Positions 12,054 to 19,469 of a stretch of 24,810 nucleotides of DNA are shown piece after piece; the stretch's first letter is position 1, and each line of letters opens with the position of its first letter. The notes below the pieces were generated by a model, which ran no database searches, was not told the DNA's origin, and saw nothing but the letters and a program-made list of their open reading frames with translations. The stretch is from a virus. The position numbers and the translations under genes are program-made. The stretch lies in the IMG/VR virus record IMGVR_UViG_3300047322_000763, positions 1 through 24,810 of that record; one strand, written 5' to 3'.

Positions 12054-12524
12054 ATGAGACGAGCCCTCCCGTTCCTCGCGCTTGCAGCCGTCGTCCTCGG
12101 AGTTGGTGTCGCCGCTCAAGTGAGGACAGCCAGAGGCATCGAAATTGGCTCGAAGGTGTCTCCCTTCTACGTGAATGGCCCCCTTTACCTGAACAGCACT
12201 CAGCCAGGGGTCTTCGATGGTGGGAATGCCATCGTCTTCACTGGAGTCGGACACCTCGACTACGACTTCCCGACGCTGGGCGGCGCCAGCGCGGCCGTCG
12301 ACACCGTGTGCGCCGAGTCGAGTGCGATGACCGCCACCGGCTGTCGCTTCGGCGACCAAGTCCTTCTGGGTGTCGACCAAGTGCTCGTGAACGCCTTCGG
12401 CAACATCAACGCCTACGTGAGCGCTGCCGACGCGGTGAAGGTGCGCGCATGCGCGACCGGCATCACCGACGGCGGCTCATTCAATCAGCCGGACTCCGGT
12501 TACACGGCCCGCTGCATTCGGTGA
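12054..12524 (+). CDS. Putative exported or virion decoration protein with signal-like N-terminus (156 aa)
   Basis: The first 25 residues (MRRALPFLALAAVVLGVGVA) form a signal peptide or N-terminal anchor: basic start, hydrophobic core, small residues before position 22. The C-terminal half resembles a beta-sandwich module found in some phage tail or head-decoration proteins: DYDFPTLGGASAAVDTVC, then ALTATGC-like turns, VLVNAFGNINAYVSAADAVK and VRACATG. Four cysteines (C84, C97, C141-like region and the end) could bridge outside the cytoplasm. A signal-bearing protein between portal and scaffold is unusual. It follows repeat element B. Not recognised with confidence. Confidence 0.6.
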   Translation: MRRALPFLALAAVVLGVGVAAQVRTARGIEIGSKVSPFYVNGPLYLNSTQPGVFDGGNAIVFTGVGHLDYDFPTLGGASAAVDTVCAESSAMTATGCRFGDQVLLGVDQVLVNAFGNINAYVSAADAVKVRACATGITDGGSFNQPDSGYTARCIR

Positions 12525-12826
12525 CCAAGCCCGACAAGCTCGACGCCTGGCGCAAGCGGGAGCGCACGCAGGCGGCCCTCGACTTGCGCGAGGTGCTGAG
12601 AACACCGGCTGGCCGACGTGTCATCGCTCGCTTGCTGCTCAAAGCTGGCACCTACGGCTCGGTGCTGAACAAGCGCGACGCCGCGCGGCGAGAGTTCGGG
12701 CTGGCCCTTGAGCGCGACATCTTGCGAGTCGGCGGCGAGCAGGCGTGGGTCGAGCTGCAGCACATTCGCCTCACTGAGCTGCTGCCTCACGTTGTCCACA
12801 GCGTGGACGACGCTGCGGACTCATGA
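12521..12826 (+). CDS. Bbp19-like phage protein (101 aa)
   Basis: The pattern DLREVLRTPAGRRVIARLLL, then KAGTYGSVLNKRDAARREFG, then LALERDILRVGGEQAWVELQ matches the family named after Bordetella phage BPP-1 Bbp19, found between portal and scaffold/coat genes. Its function is not established; a small head-assembly factor is likely from position. GTG at 12521 overlaps the upstream stop (GTGA). The last ~25 codons contain repeat element C and the start region for the scaffold gene. Confidence 0.74.
   Translation: MTKPDKLDAWRKRERTQAALDLREVLRTPAGRRVIARLLLKAGTYGSVLNKRDAARREFGLALERDILRVGGEQAWVELQHIRLTELLPHVVHSVDDAADS
12786..12815 (+). promoter_or_regulatory. Late-region repeat element, copy C (upstream of scaffold gene)
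   Basis: Begins CTCACGTTGTCCAC and continues AGCGTGGAC. It matches copy B at 23 and copy A at 22 of 30 positions but lies inside the end of the Bbp19-like gene, 37 bases before the scaffold ATG at 12823. Here the stem is GTCCAC-N3-GTGGAC. As it is coding sequence, chance similarity cannot be excluded. Confidence 0.33.
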
Positions 12827-13494
12827 CGACGGAAGTCACCGGCGCAAGCATTCTCAGCGAGGCGGCGGGCAAGCCTGCTGATGGCACCGAGGCTACCACC
12901 GACGGCGCCGCCAAGGCACCCGCACCGATTGCCGAGACTCCAGAACAGAAGGCGGCCGCATTTGCAGCGGCAGCCGAGAAGGCCGCGCTCGAGGCTGCGG
13001 TCGACGAGAAGTGGGCACCCAAGCTCGGCGAAGGCCAGAAGCTCGACGACGCGTCGCTCGCTGAATTCCGAGAACTCGCCAAGAAGGGCGGCTTCAAGTC
13101 TGGCCAGGCCCAGGCGCTCGTAGAGTTCGACATGAAGCGCCAAGCCGCGGCCGAGAGGTCGCGGGACGAGGCTGGAGCCAAGTGGCTTGCGAACGAGCGC
13201 AAGACGTGGCGCGAGTCGCTCAAGACCGACCCGGACTTCGGTGGCGCCAACTACGACAAGAACCTGCGCTCGGTACAGCGCGCGATGGCGAAGTTCGGCG
13301 AGTCCGAGTCGTTCAAGAAGTGGCAGGAGGCTGGCGCGGGAGACCATCCCGAGTTCGTCAAACTCTTCGCACGCATCGGCGCCACGCTCGCCGAGGACCC
13401 CGGCGTGAAGTCTGGCGGCAAGGCCACCAACGGAGCGTCAGCCAGCGGCGACCTCCAGAAGTTCTTCGACAAGTCCCCCGAGCTGTTCACCTGA
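12823..13494 (+). CDS. Capsid scaffold/assembly protein (223 aa)
   Basis: A head-assembly scaffold: the coat protein polymerises around it and it leaves before DNA filling. The first 60 residues are Ala/Glu-rich and disordered. The middle is helical (AEFRELAKKGGFKSGQAQAL, then VEFDMKRQAAAERSRDEAGA). The conserved DPDFGGANYDKNLRSVQRAM, then AKFG, and GDHPEFVKLFARIGATLAED region is typical of podovirus scaffold-like proteins. The C-terminal peptide ends DLQKFFDKSPELFT, a charged tail suited to contact with coat protein. ATG at 12823 overlaps the previous stop. Some relatives carry protease domains; none is visible here. Confidence 0.76.
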   Translation: MTTEVTGASILSEAAGKPADGTEATTDGAAKAPAPIAETPEQKAAAFAAAAEKAALEAAVDEKWAPKLGEGQKLDDASLAEFRELAKKGGFKSGQAQALVEFDMKRQAAAERSRDEAGAKWLANERKTWRESLKTDPDFGGANYDKNLRSVQRAMAKFGESESFKKWQEAGAGDHPEFVKLFARIGATLAEDPGVKSGGKATNGASASGDLQKFFDKSPELFT

Positions 13495-13508
13495 AGGAGC
13501 GCTGAACC

Positions 13509-14501
13509 GTGGCCACTACCGCCCTCGTCGACACCAACCCCACGCTGCTCGACCTGGCCAAGAGCCAGGGCGCCGATGGGATGCCGCTGAAGGTCATCGA
13601 GACCCTCACCATGCGCCGGCCGCTGTTGCAGGACATGGTCTGGCGCGAGGGCAACATGTCGGGCGGTCATCGCATCAGCCGTCGCCGCGCGCTCCCCAGC
13701 CCGACCTGGAAGCGCATCAACGAAGGCATCCCGAACTCGAAGGCGACGCAGGACACGGTCGACGAGTCGTGCGGCATGCTCGCGCTGAAGAACGCCATCG
13801 ACGTGGACCTCGTCGAGCTGAATGGCGGCGCGCCGTACCGGGCCAAGCAGGAAATGGCCATGGGCGAGTCGCTGATGAACACCCTCGAGTCGGCGCTCTT
13901 CTACGAGTCGACGAAGACGCACCCCGAGCGCATCATGGGCCTCGCGCCCCGTCTCGATGCGCTGTCCGGCATTCCGTACACCGGGCAAATCATCAACTCT
14001 GGCATCTCCCACTCTGGCAGCGACCAGTCCTCGATGTGGTTCATTAACTGGAGCGACGACCACGTGTACGGCGTCGTTCCCAAGGGCACCGCGACCGGCC
14101 TCCAATACAAGGACATGGGTCAGGTGATGACCGAGGACGAGGACGGGAACGAGTTCAACGCCTACGTCGGCATCTGGAAGTGGCGCTGTGGTCTGGTGGT
14201 CGAGGATGCGCGCTACGTGGTGCGGCTGGCGAACATCGACACCAGCGCCATCGCGAAGACCGGCAAGTTGCTCATCCAGGACATGATCGACGCGGCCCAC
14301 CAGCTGTTCGATCGCCAGGGCCGGTGCGCCATCTACTGCAACCGGAAGATTGCGACCTACCTGCACCAACAGGCCCTCGACAGCACCATCAACAGCACGT
14401 TCTCCATTGACCGTGCCGGCGGTGCCGAAGTCGTCAACTTCCTCGGCATGCCCATCCGGCAGACCGACGCGCTGCTGAACACCGAAGACGTCGTCGCGTA
14501 A
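13509..14501 (+). CDS. Major capsid protein (330 aa)
   Basis: The coat protein of the icosahedral head. It resembles the BPP-1 Bbp17 / epsilon15 gp7 type: N-terminal TLLDLAKSQGADGMPLKVIE, the loop GHRISRRRALPSPTWKRINE, the spine-helix region MAMGESLMNTLESALFYEST, and the strand CGLVVEDARYVVRLANIDTS, followed by ILFDRQGRCAIYCN-type and FLGMPIRQTDALLNTE near the end. The family length is about 330 aa. Start is GTG at 13509 with AAGGAG nearby. It is followed by the cement gene, as in BPP-1. Confidence 0.88.
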   Translation: MATTALVDTNPTLLDLAKSQGADGMPLKVIETLTMRRPLLQDMVWREGNMSGGHRISRRRALPSPTWKRINEGIPNSKATQDTVDESCGMLALKNAIDVDLVELNGGAPYRAKQEMAMGESLMNTLESALFYESTKTHPERIMGLAPRLDALSGIPYTGQIINSGISHSGSDQSSMWFINWSDDHVYGVVPKGTATGLQYKDMGQVMTEDEDGNEFNAYVGIWKWRCGLVVEDARYVVRLANIDTSAIAKTGKLLIQDMIDAAHQLFDRQGRCAIYCNRKIATYLHQQALDSTINSTFSIDRAGGAEVVNFLGMPIRQTDALLNTEDVVA

Positions 14502-14524
14502 CCCCTTCCCAGGAGCACTGCACC

Positions 14525-14986
14525 ATGGTCACCGACAAGAACCTGTACATGAGCGACCAGCAGAGCCTGGTCGCTGCCGTTGGCGTCATCTACAGCGAGC
14601 GGACAATCAAGTTCGATGCGCCGCAAGCCATCCCGCAACTGGGGACCGGCACTGGCGGCCCGCACGACGTCGGCGCGGGCAATGAAGTCGAAGTCGTGGT
14701 CGAGGTCAACGAGGCGTTCACCAGCACCTCAAGCGACGGCACCGTCAAGGCCGAACTCATCATGGCCGACAGCGAGGACTTGTTGACGAACCCGGTCATC
14801 CTCCAGTCGAGCCAGGCCATTGTCTGCCCGGCGCTCGGCTACCAGTTCCGCCTCGGCGGGACGCTGCCGATCGGCATCACCAAGAACTACCTGGGCATCA
14901 AGTACACGACCGCGGTGCATGACCCGACCGCGGGCAAGGTCAGCGCGTTCCTGACCCCGACCCGCCAGACCACCAACGTCGGCTAA
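14525..14986 (+). CDS. Bbp16-like capsid cement/decoration protein (153 aa)
   Basis: Clamps coat subunits on the outer shell. It resembles BPP-1 Bbp16, the cement protein seen in the BPP-1 capsid structure: the strand-rich pattern SERTIKFDAPQAIPQLG, VGAGNEVEVVVEVNEAFTST, and AELIMADSEDLLTNPVILQS, then GYQFRLGGTLPIGITKNYLG and IKYTTAVHD. ATG at 14525 is preceded by AGGAG. It lies directly after the coat gene. Function is inferred from family and order. Confidence 0.82.
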   Translation: MVTDKNLYMSDQQSLVAAVGVIYSERTIKFDAPQAIPQLGTGTGGPHDVGAGNEVEVVVEVNEAFTSTSSDGTVKAELIMADSEDLLTNPVILQSSQAIVCPALGYQFRLGGTLPIGITKNYLGIKYTTAVHDPTAGKVSAFLTPTRQTTNVG

Positions 14987-15010
14987 CCGACGTCCAACGG
15001 AGCACACGCC

Positions 15011-15415
15011 ATGGCACTGACCAAAGAGCAGTTGGCCGAAGCGAAGACCTTCTTCGCCGAGGAAGAATCCCCGAAGCAGAAGGCCGACAAGGCGCTGCGG
15101 GCGAAAATCAAGGCCGCAGCCCACAAGACCTCGACCCACGCGCATTACGTGGTCGGGCCCCAGGGCGCGTACAGCCAGGGCGTTCTCTACAAGCCGGGCG
15201 AGGTCATCAAGCTCCCGCTCGATCGTGAGCCCAGCGTGACGTTCAGGCCGGCAAGCTCGAAAGGAATCGCCGCAGCTGAGCGGGCCGCAGCCCTGAAGGC
15301 CGACGAGACCGCCGAACTGGTGGCCGAGTTGGATACCGCGCCGGTCCTCGAAGACGACGCCGCCAAGGGCAAGGGCAAGAAGTCCGGCCGCGCCTCCGAC
15401 ACGGACGTCGCCTAA
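15011..15415 (+). CDS. Unknown virion-region protein (134 aa)
   Basis: Unrecognised. It lies between the cement and tail-adaptor genes, a position often held by a small structural or assembly protein. The N-terminus is a charged helix (TKEQLAEAKTFFAEEESPKQ), followed by a beta segment (YVVGPQGAYSQGVLYKPGEV, then IKLPLDREPSVTFRP) that reads like a small SH3-like or capping fold. The C-terminus is Ala/Asp/Lys-rich and disordered. ATG at 15011 has GGAG ten bases upstream. Confidence 0.66.
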   Translation: MALTKEQLAEAKTFFAEEESPKQKADKALRAKIKAAAHKTSTHAHYVVGPQGAYSQGVLYKPGEVIKLPLDREPSVTFRPASSKGIAAAERAAALKADETAELVAELDTAPVLEDDAAKGKGKKSGRASDTDVA

Positions 15416-15434
15416 CCACCGGAAAGGGTGACGC

Positions 15435-16082
15435 ATGGCGACGGCGGAAGCGCGCATCTGCAACCGCGCGCTCGCGCGCATCGGCCAGCTCCAGCAGATT
15501 GTCTCGCTGGACCAGGCCAGCGCCATCGCCCGCGCATGCAAGGCGCTGTACGCAGACTCCCGCGACGCTACGCTTGAGGCCCGAGACTGGCCCTTCGCAC
15601 GGCGTCGGTCTGTGCTTGGTGCCATTGCCGATGGCCAGCGCGGTGGCTGGGCTTACGCCTACACGCTGCCGGCAGACTGCATCGCCCCGCGGTACATCGA
15701 GCCCAACCAGAACAACCTCGACGACGACGACGTGCTCATCGCACCGGCCGACATCCTTGGCCTGGTCAGCGGGAACCGTGGCATTGCCTTCGAGACCGAG
15801 GACGATGCAGCGCTGGGTCGGGTACTGCTGACAGATCAGCCCGATGCCGAACTCGTCTACACGGCTCGCATCGAGGCGGTGCCGCGCTTCACGTCCACCT
15901 TCGTCGACGCGCTGTCGTACAAGCTGGCGTCAGACCTCGCGCTGAGCGTCGCCAAGCGGCCACCTCTCGCCGAGGCGCTCCAGCGCGAATTCGAGTTGAC
16001 GCTGGCTCGGGCAGCCGCAGCAAGCTCGAAGCAGCAGAAGCCGCGGCGTCCACCGCTGAGTTCCTTCGAGAGGAATCGGTGA
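15435..16082 (+). CDS. Tail adaptor protein, T7 gp11-like (tail tubular protein A, 215 aa)
   Basis: Forms the ring that joins the portal to the tail nozzle. The start ATAEARICNRALARIGQLQQ is the usual opening of this family (N-x-A-L-x-x-I-G), followed by YADSRDATLEARDWPFARRR, a conserved AYAYTLPADCIAPRYIEP, then ELVYTARIEAVPRFTSTFVD and ALSYKLASDLALSVAKR. T7 gp11 is 196 aa. The C-terminal extension is a basic, Ser/Lys/Arg-rich tail. It is immediately upstream of the nozzle gene. Confidence 0.86.
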   Translation: MATAEARICNRALARIGQLQQIVSLDQASAIARACKALYADSRDATLEARDWPFARRRSVLGAIADGQRGGWAYAYTLPADCIAPRYIEPNQNNLDDDDVLIAPADILGLVSGNRGIAFETEDDAALGRVLLTDQPDAELVYTARIEAVPRFTSTFVDALSYKLASDLALSVAKRPPLAEALQREFELTLARAAAASSKQQKPRRPPLSSFERNR

Positions 16083-16085
16083 CGC

Positions 16086-18554
16086 GTGCCCCCGAGCGTT
16101 CGCCAGACGAACTTCGGCGGCGGTGAACTGGACCCCCAGCTCTGGGGGCGCACTGACTTGCCGCAATACGGCCGCGGGCTGCGCACGATGCGGAACTTCT
16201 TCCCGTCGCGTCAGGGTGCGGCCGTCTCGAGGCCGGGCACCACCTACGTCGTTGGGTCGAAGTACGTGGACTCGCCCAGCCTTGGCCCCGACCGGGACGA
16301 AGGCCAAGCGCGACTCATTCGCTTCGACTCCGGGGATGCGCTGTACCAGTCGTACGCTCTCGAGTTCGGAAATCTGTACGTGCGCTTCATCACGAACGGC
16401 GGCCAGGTCGAGAGTCCCCCGGGAACGCCCTACGAGGTTCCGACTCCGTACAGCAACGAAGACATCTGGCAGCTGCAGACCGCCCAGCTTGGCGACGAAC
16501 TCATCATCTGTTCGCCAAATCACCCGCCGCAGCGTCTGCGCCGCAACGCGCACGCCGACTGGACGGTCGAGGCGGTGCGCTTCAAGGCATACACCCCGTG
16601 GCCAACTGACGTCGGAAACCCTGCCGCCGTGACCACGGGCTTCTGCATTGTCCGGCCTGCGTTCTGGGAAGCGAGCCACGATTACCTGCTCGACGACATC
16701 ATCGAGAGCGGGCTCTACGTCTACAAATGCATCACGCCAGGCACCTCAGCAATGGGAGGTGGCCCCATCACCGACAGCCAAGACATCACCGACGGGACGG
16801 TCCACTGGAAGGTCATCGCCGGGCGAAATTACCCGGACGTCGACCACATCTCGCGCGAGTGGCAGTGGCTGTGGACGGCCGTCGTGAAGGACAACGAAAC
16901 GGGGGCGGTCTACGAAACGCTCGGCGAGCGCGTCTCATTCACCTTCGACGGCAACGACTTCGACGGCTCAAGCCACCTCATCCTTGGGGACAATTGGTCC
17001 GTCTACCAGGACATGCCCATCATCTTGCGCCGCGACGACACTTCGGCGCTGCTGTCGCCGCCCGAGGGCTCCGACACGTACGTCGTGCAGGAATACCTTC
17101 TGTACCGCGGCAAGGGCGGCGCGTTCGGTTGGGTAGGCAGCACCAAGAGCCGCGAGTTTGTCGACGTCGGCGAGGCTCCAAACTACGCAATCCAGCCACC
17201 CGTCGGAACGGAGCCGTTCAGCGACCCGGCAACCCCAGGCGGCACCGGATGGCCGACGGCTTGCGCTTTCTACCAGGGCCGGCTGTTCTTCATGGGTCCG
17301 ACCAACAAGCCCGGAGACTTCTTCGGCTCAAAGGTCAACGACTTCCAGAACTGGGACGTGCGCGAGTACCTAGAGGTCGAGGACGAGGCGCTGCACTTCG
17401 AACTCGCCTCGCGTCGTCGGGAAGAGATTCGAAGCGCCGCGGTGCTCGGCAAGCTGGTGATGCCTACGAGCGTCTCGGTGTGGAGTGCCGACGGTGGCCA
17501 AGGGCAACCGATGGCGTTCGACCACATCGAGGCCCGCGTCGAGGAGGAAGTTGGCGCAACCCACCTGCCGCCGCTCATCGTCGAGGGCGCCATGCTGTAC
17601 GCGCGCGCAAAGGGTCGAGGTGTCCGAGCGCTCGCCGGGCAAGACCAAATTTCATCGATGCAGGGGGTCGACATCAGCGAGCACGCCCTGCACCTCTTCA
17701 CCGGCAAGGACAAGAGCCTCGTCGACTGGTGCTACGCCGAGGACCCGTGGGGCCTGGTGTGGGCTGTTCGGGCCGATGGCGCGCTGCTGTCCCTCACCTT
17801 CAACCGCCAGAATTGGGCCTGGGCGCGCCACGACACAGACGGCGTCGTCGAGTCGGTGTGCGCCATCCCGGAGGCGAACGAGGACGCGGTCTACCTCGTG
17901 GTGGTCAGGGACCTGGGCGCTGCCGGAAAGCACCGGTACATCGAGCGCATGACATCGCGCGTGAAGTACGGCGGCGTCGTCGTCAACGCTACCCCTGCCG
18001 TGGCCCAGGCCCCGGACTTCATCTGCCTGGACAGCGCGCTGCAGTATTTCGGTGTCGGCGGCATCTCGACCATCACCGGACTAGGGCACCTCGAAGGCAA
18101 GGAGGTCTGGGTGCTCGCGCAGGGGTCAGACCCCCTCGGGCCGTTAACGGTTGCCAGCGGAGGGATTGACCTCGGTGACCCGCTCGCCGCCAATGTCGAC
18201 ACAGGCCTTGGCCCGCGGTTGGTGGCCTACGTCGGGCTGCTCTTCACGCCGGAACTCGAGACACTCGACGTCGCAGGTGGCGAGGCGCGGCTCAAGAAGA
18301 AGACCGTCGAGCGCATCGGCTTCGAAGTCGACCAGTCCCTTGGGCTGCAAGTCGGGCAGGACTTCGACAACCTCGACGAGTGGGTGCAGCGCGACGTGGC
18401 TGACGGCTACAACGCGATCAGCTCGGCCACCACACTGGTCGACATGCCCGTCGACAGTACTTGGGACCAGTCGGCGCGCGCAGTGCTGCGGCAGTCCATG
18501 CCGCTCCCGGTCACCGTCGTCGGCCTTACGAGGGAGCTTGCCTTTGGCGAGTGA
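16086..18554 (+). CDS. Tail nozzle protein, T7 gp12-like (tail tubular protein B, 822 aa)
   Basis: Forms the nozzle of the short tail. The N-terminus SVRQTNFGGGELDPQLWGRT, then DLPQYGRGLRTMRNFFPSRQ and GAAVSRPGT matches the podovirus nozzle family. LRFIRFDS-type strands and the later block ACAFYQGRLFFMGPTNKPGD, then FFGSKVNDFQNWDV are also typical. T7 gp12 is 794 aa. GTG at 16086 lies three bases beyond the adaptor stop; GAGAGGAAT at about 16070 is the likely ribosome-binding site. The end overlaps the next gene by 11 bases. Confidence 0.88.
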   Translation: MPPSVRQTNFGGGELDPQLWGRTDLPQYGRGLRTMRNFFPSRQGAAVSRPGTTYVVGSKYVDSPSLGPDRDEGQARLIRFDSGDALYQSYALEFGNLYVRFITNGGQVESPPGTPYEVPTPYSNEDIWQLQTAQLGDELIICSPNHPPQRLRRNAHADWTVEAVRFKAYTPWPTDVGNPAAVTTGFCIVRPAFWEASHDYLLDDIIESGLYVYKCITPGTSAMGGGPITDSQDITDGTVHWKVIAGRNYPDVDHISREWQWLWTAVVKDNETGAVYETLGERVSFTFDGNDFDGSSHLILGDNWSVYQDMPIILRRDDTSALLSPPEGSDTYVVQEYLLYRGKGGAFGWVGSTKSREFVDVGEAPNYAIQPPVGTEPFSDPATPGGTGWPTACAFYQGRLFFMGPTNKPGDFFGSKVNDFQNWDVREYLEVEDEALHFELASRRREEIRSAAVLGKLVMPTSVSVWSADGGQGQPMAFDHIEARVEEEVGATHLPPLIVEGAMLYARAKGRGVRALAGQDQISSMQGVDISEHALHLFTGKDKSLVDWCYAEDPWGLVWAVRADGALLSLTFNRQNWAWARHDTDGVVESVCAIPEANEDAVYLVVVRDLGAAGKHRYIERMTSRVKYGGVVVNATPAVAQAPDFICLDSALQYFGVGGISTITGLGHLEGKEVWVLAQGSDPLGPLTVASGGIDLGDPLAANVDTGLGPRLVAYVGLLFTPELETLDVAGGEARLKKKTVERIGFEVDQSLGLQVGQDFDNLDEWVQRDVADGYNAISSATTLVDMPVDSTWDQSARAVLRQSMPLPVTVVGLTRELAFGE

Positions 18555-19023
18555 AGCCCAGGTGGTCCTGGCCACGCGCGAGCACGCCGAGGCGCTCGCC
18601 AGGACCATGCGCGCCGAGGACGTGGCCGAGTGCCATGCCGGTGGCCTCGCGCCCCTCGCGGCGTTGGTGCAGTCGGTCGATACCTCCGACGTCGCGTACG
18701 CAGCTCTGGTTGATGGCCAAGTCGGTGCGATGTTCGGTGTCGGCCAGCTCGCCGGTGTCGATGAGCCGGTCGGCCACGTGTGGTTCCTGACCGGCGCTTC
18801 CTTCGCCCGACACCCGAGGCCATTCGTGCGCATCGCGCGCTGGGTCGTGGCCCACATGCTCCAGCTATATCCGGTGCTCTTCAACATCATTGATTTTCGC
18901 TACACGGCCGCGGTGCGGTGGGCGAAATGGCTGGGCTTCGACGTCGGCGAGCCCATGCCGTTCGGGCCGGCTGGAGTTCCGTTCGTTTCCGCCCGACTGA
19001 GGAGAGACGCATGGGCTCGATGA
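18544..19023 (+). CDS. Internal virion protein, T7 gp13-like with GNAT-like fold (159 aa)
   Basis: TTG at 18544 is the best start: GAGGGAG lies seven bases upstream inside the nozzle gene, and the protein then begins MASEAQVVLATREHAEALAR. The pattern resembles the phage gp13-like/DUF2833 family with an acetyltransferase-like fold (VGHVWFLTGASFARHPRPFV, then LFNIIDFRYTAAVRWAKWLG and FDVGEPMPFGPAGVPFVSAR). In T7 gp13 (138 aa) is needed for particle assembly or ejection. Whether this homologue keeps acetyl-transfer chemistry is unknown. Confidence 0.78.
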   Translation: MASEAQVVLATREHAEALARTMRAEDVAECHAGGLAPLAALVQSVDTSDVAYAALVDGQVGAMFGVGQLAGVDEPVGHVWFLTGASFARHPRPFVRIARWVVAHMLQLYPVLFNIIDFRYTAAVRWAKWLGFDVGEPMPFGPAGVPFVSARLRRDAWAR

Positions 19024-19469
19024 TTGGTGGCATTGGAACCATCTACAGCGGCATCAAGGGCGCCACCGACGCGCAGGCGAGCGCTCAGGCCGAATGGAAC
19101 GCCAACGACGCCCTGGCTCAGTACGGGGCGCGCAACGCCACGCTGAAAGGCACGGCGGACGCCAGCAACGCGCGAGCCCTTGGCGCTCAAGTCCAGGCCG
19201 GACAGAAGGTCGCCTACACCAACAGCGGCGTGGACTCGACCGTCGGCACGGCGGCGGCCGTGCAAGCCGACACTGCTGGCCAGTCTGAACTCGACGCGCA
19301 GACGGCGAAGAACAACGCAGCGCGACAGGCCTGGGGCTTCAAGGTTCAGCAAGAGCAGGCGGCGCAGACGTACCGGGCAAAGGTTGCCTCCGCGCAGAAC
19401 CAAGGCACGGCCAGCGTGCTCAGCGGCGCAGGGCAACTCATTGGCGGCGCGGGGGGAATGTTCGGATGA
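19011..19469 (+). CDS. Internal virion protein, T7 gp14-like (152 aa)
   Basis: A core protein ejected with the DNA and placed in the outer membrane in T7. ATG at 19011 with GGAG near 19000 starts it inside the previous gene. The N-terminus MIGGIGTIYSGIKGATDAQA and the C-terminus LSGAGQLIGGAGGMFG are glycine-rich hydrophobic ends framing a helical Ala/Gln/Asn-rich core (NNAARQAWGFKVQQEQAAQT). T7 gp14 is 196 aa. The next gene starts in an ATGA overlap. The T7-like gene order supports the assignment. Confidence 0.76.
   Translation: MGSMIGGIGTIYSGIKGATDAQASAQAEWNANDALAQYGARNATLKGTADASNARALGAQVQAGQKVAYTNSGVDSTVGTAAAVQADTAGQSELDAQTAKNNAARQAWGFKVQQEQAAQTYRAKVASAQNQGTASVLSGAGQLIGGAGGMFG

Noticed and set aside
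13251-14369. A 372-codon minus-strand frame opposite the scaffold end and coat gene.
   Set aside because: Shadow of the coat gene; the coat frame is firmly identified.
16727-18169. A 480-codon plus-strand frame inside the tail nozzle gene.
   Set aside because: Composition is Arg/Gly/His-rich as expected for an off-frame reading of the nozzle gene; no start signal or recognised domain.
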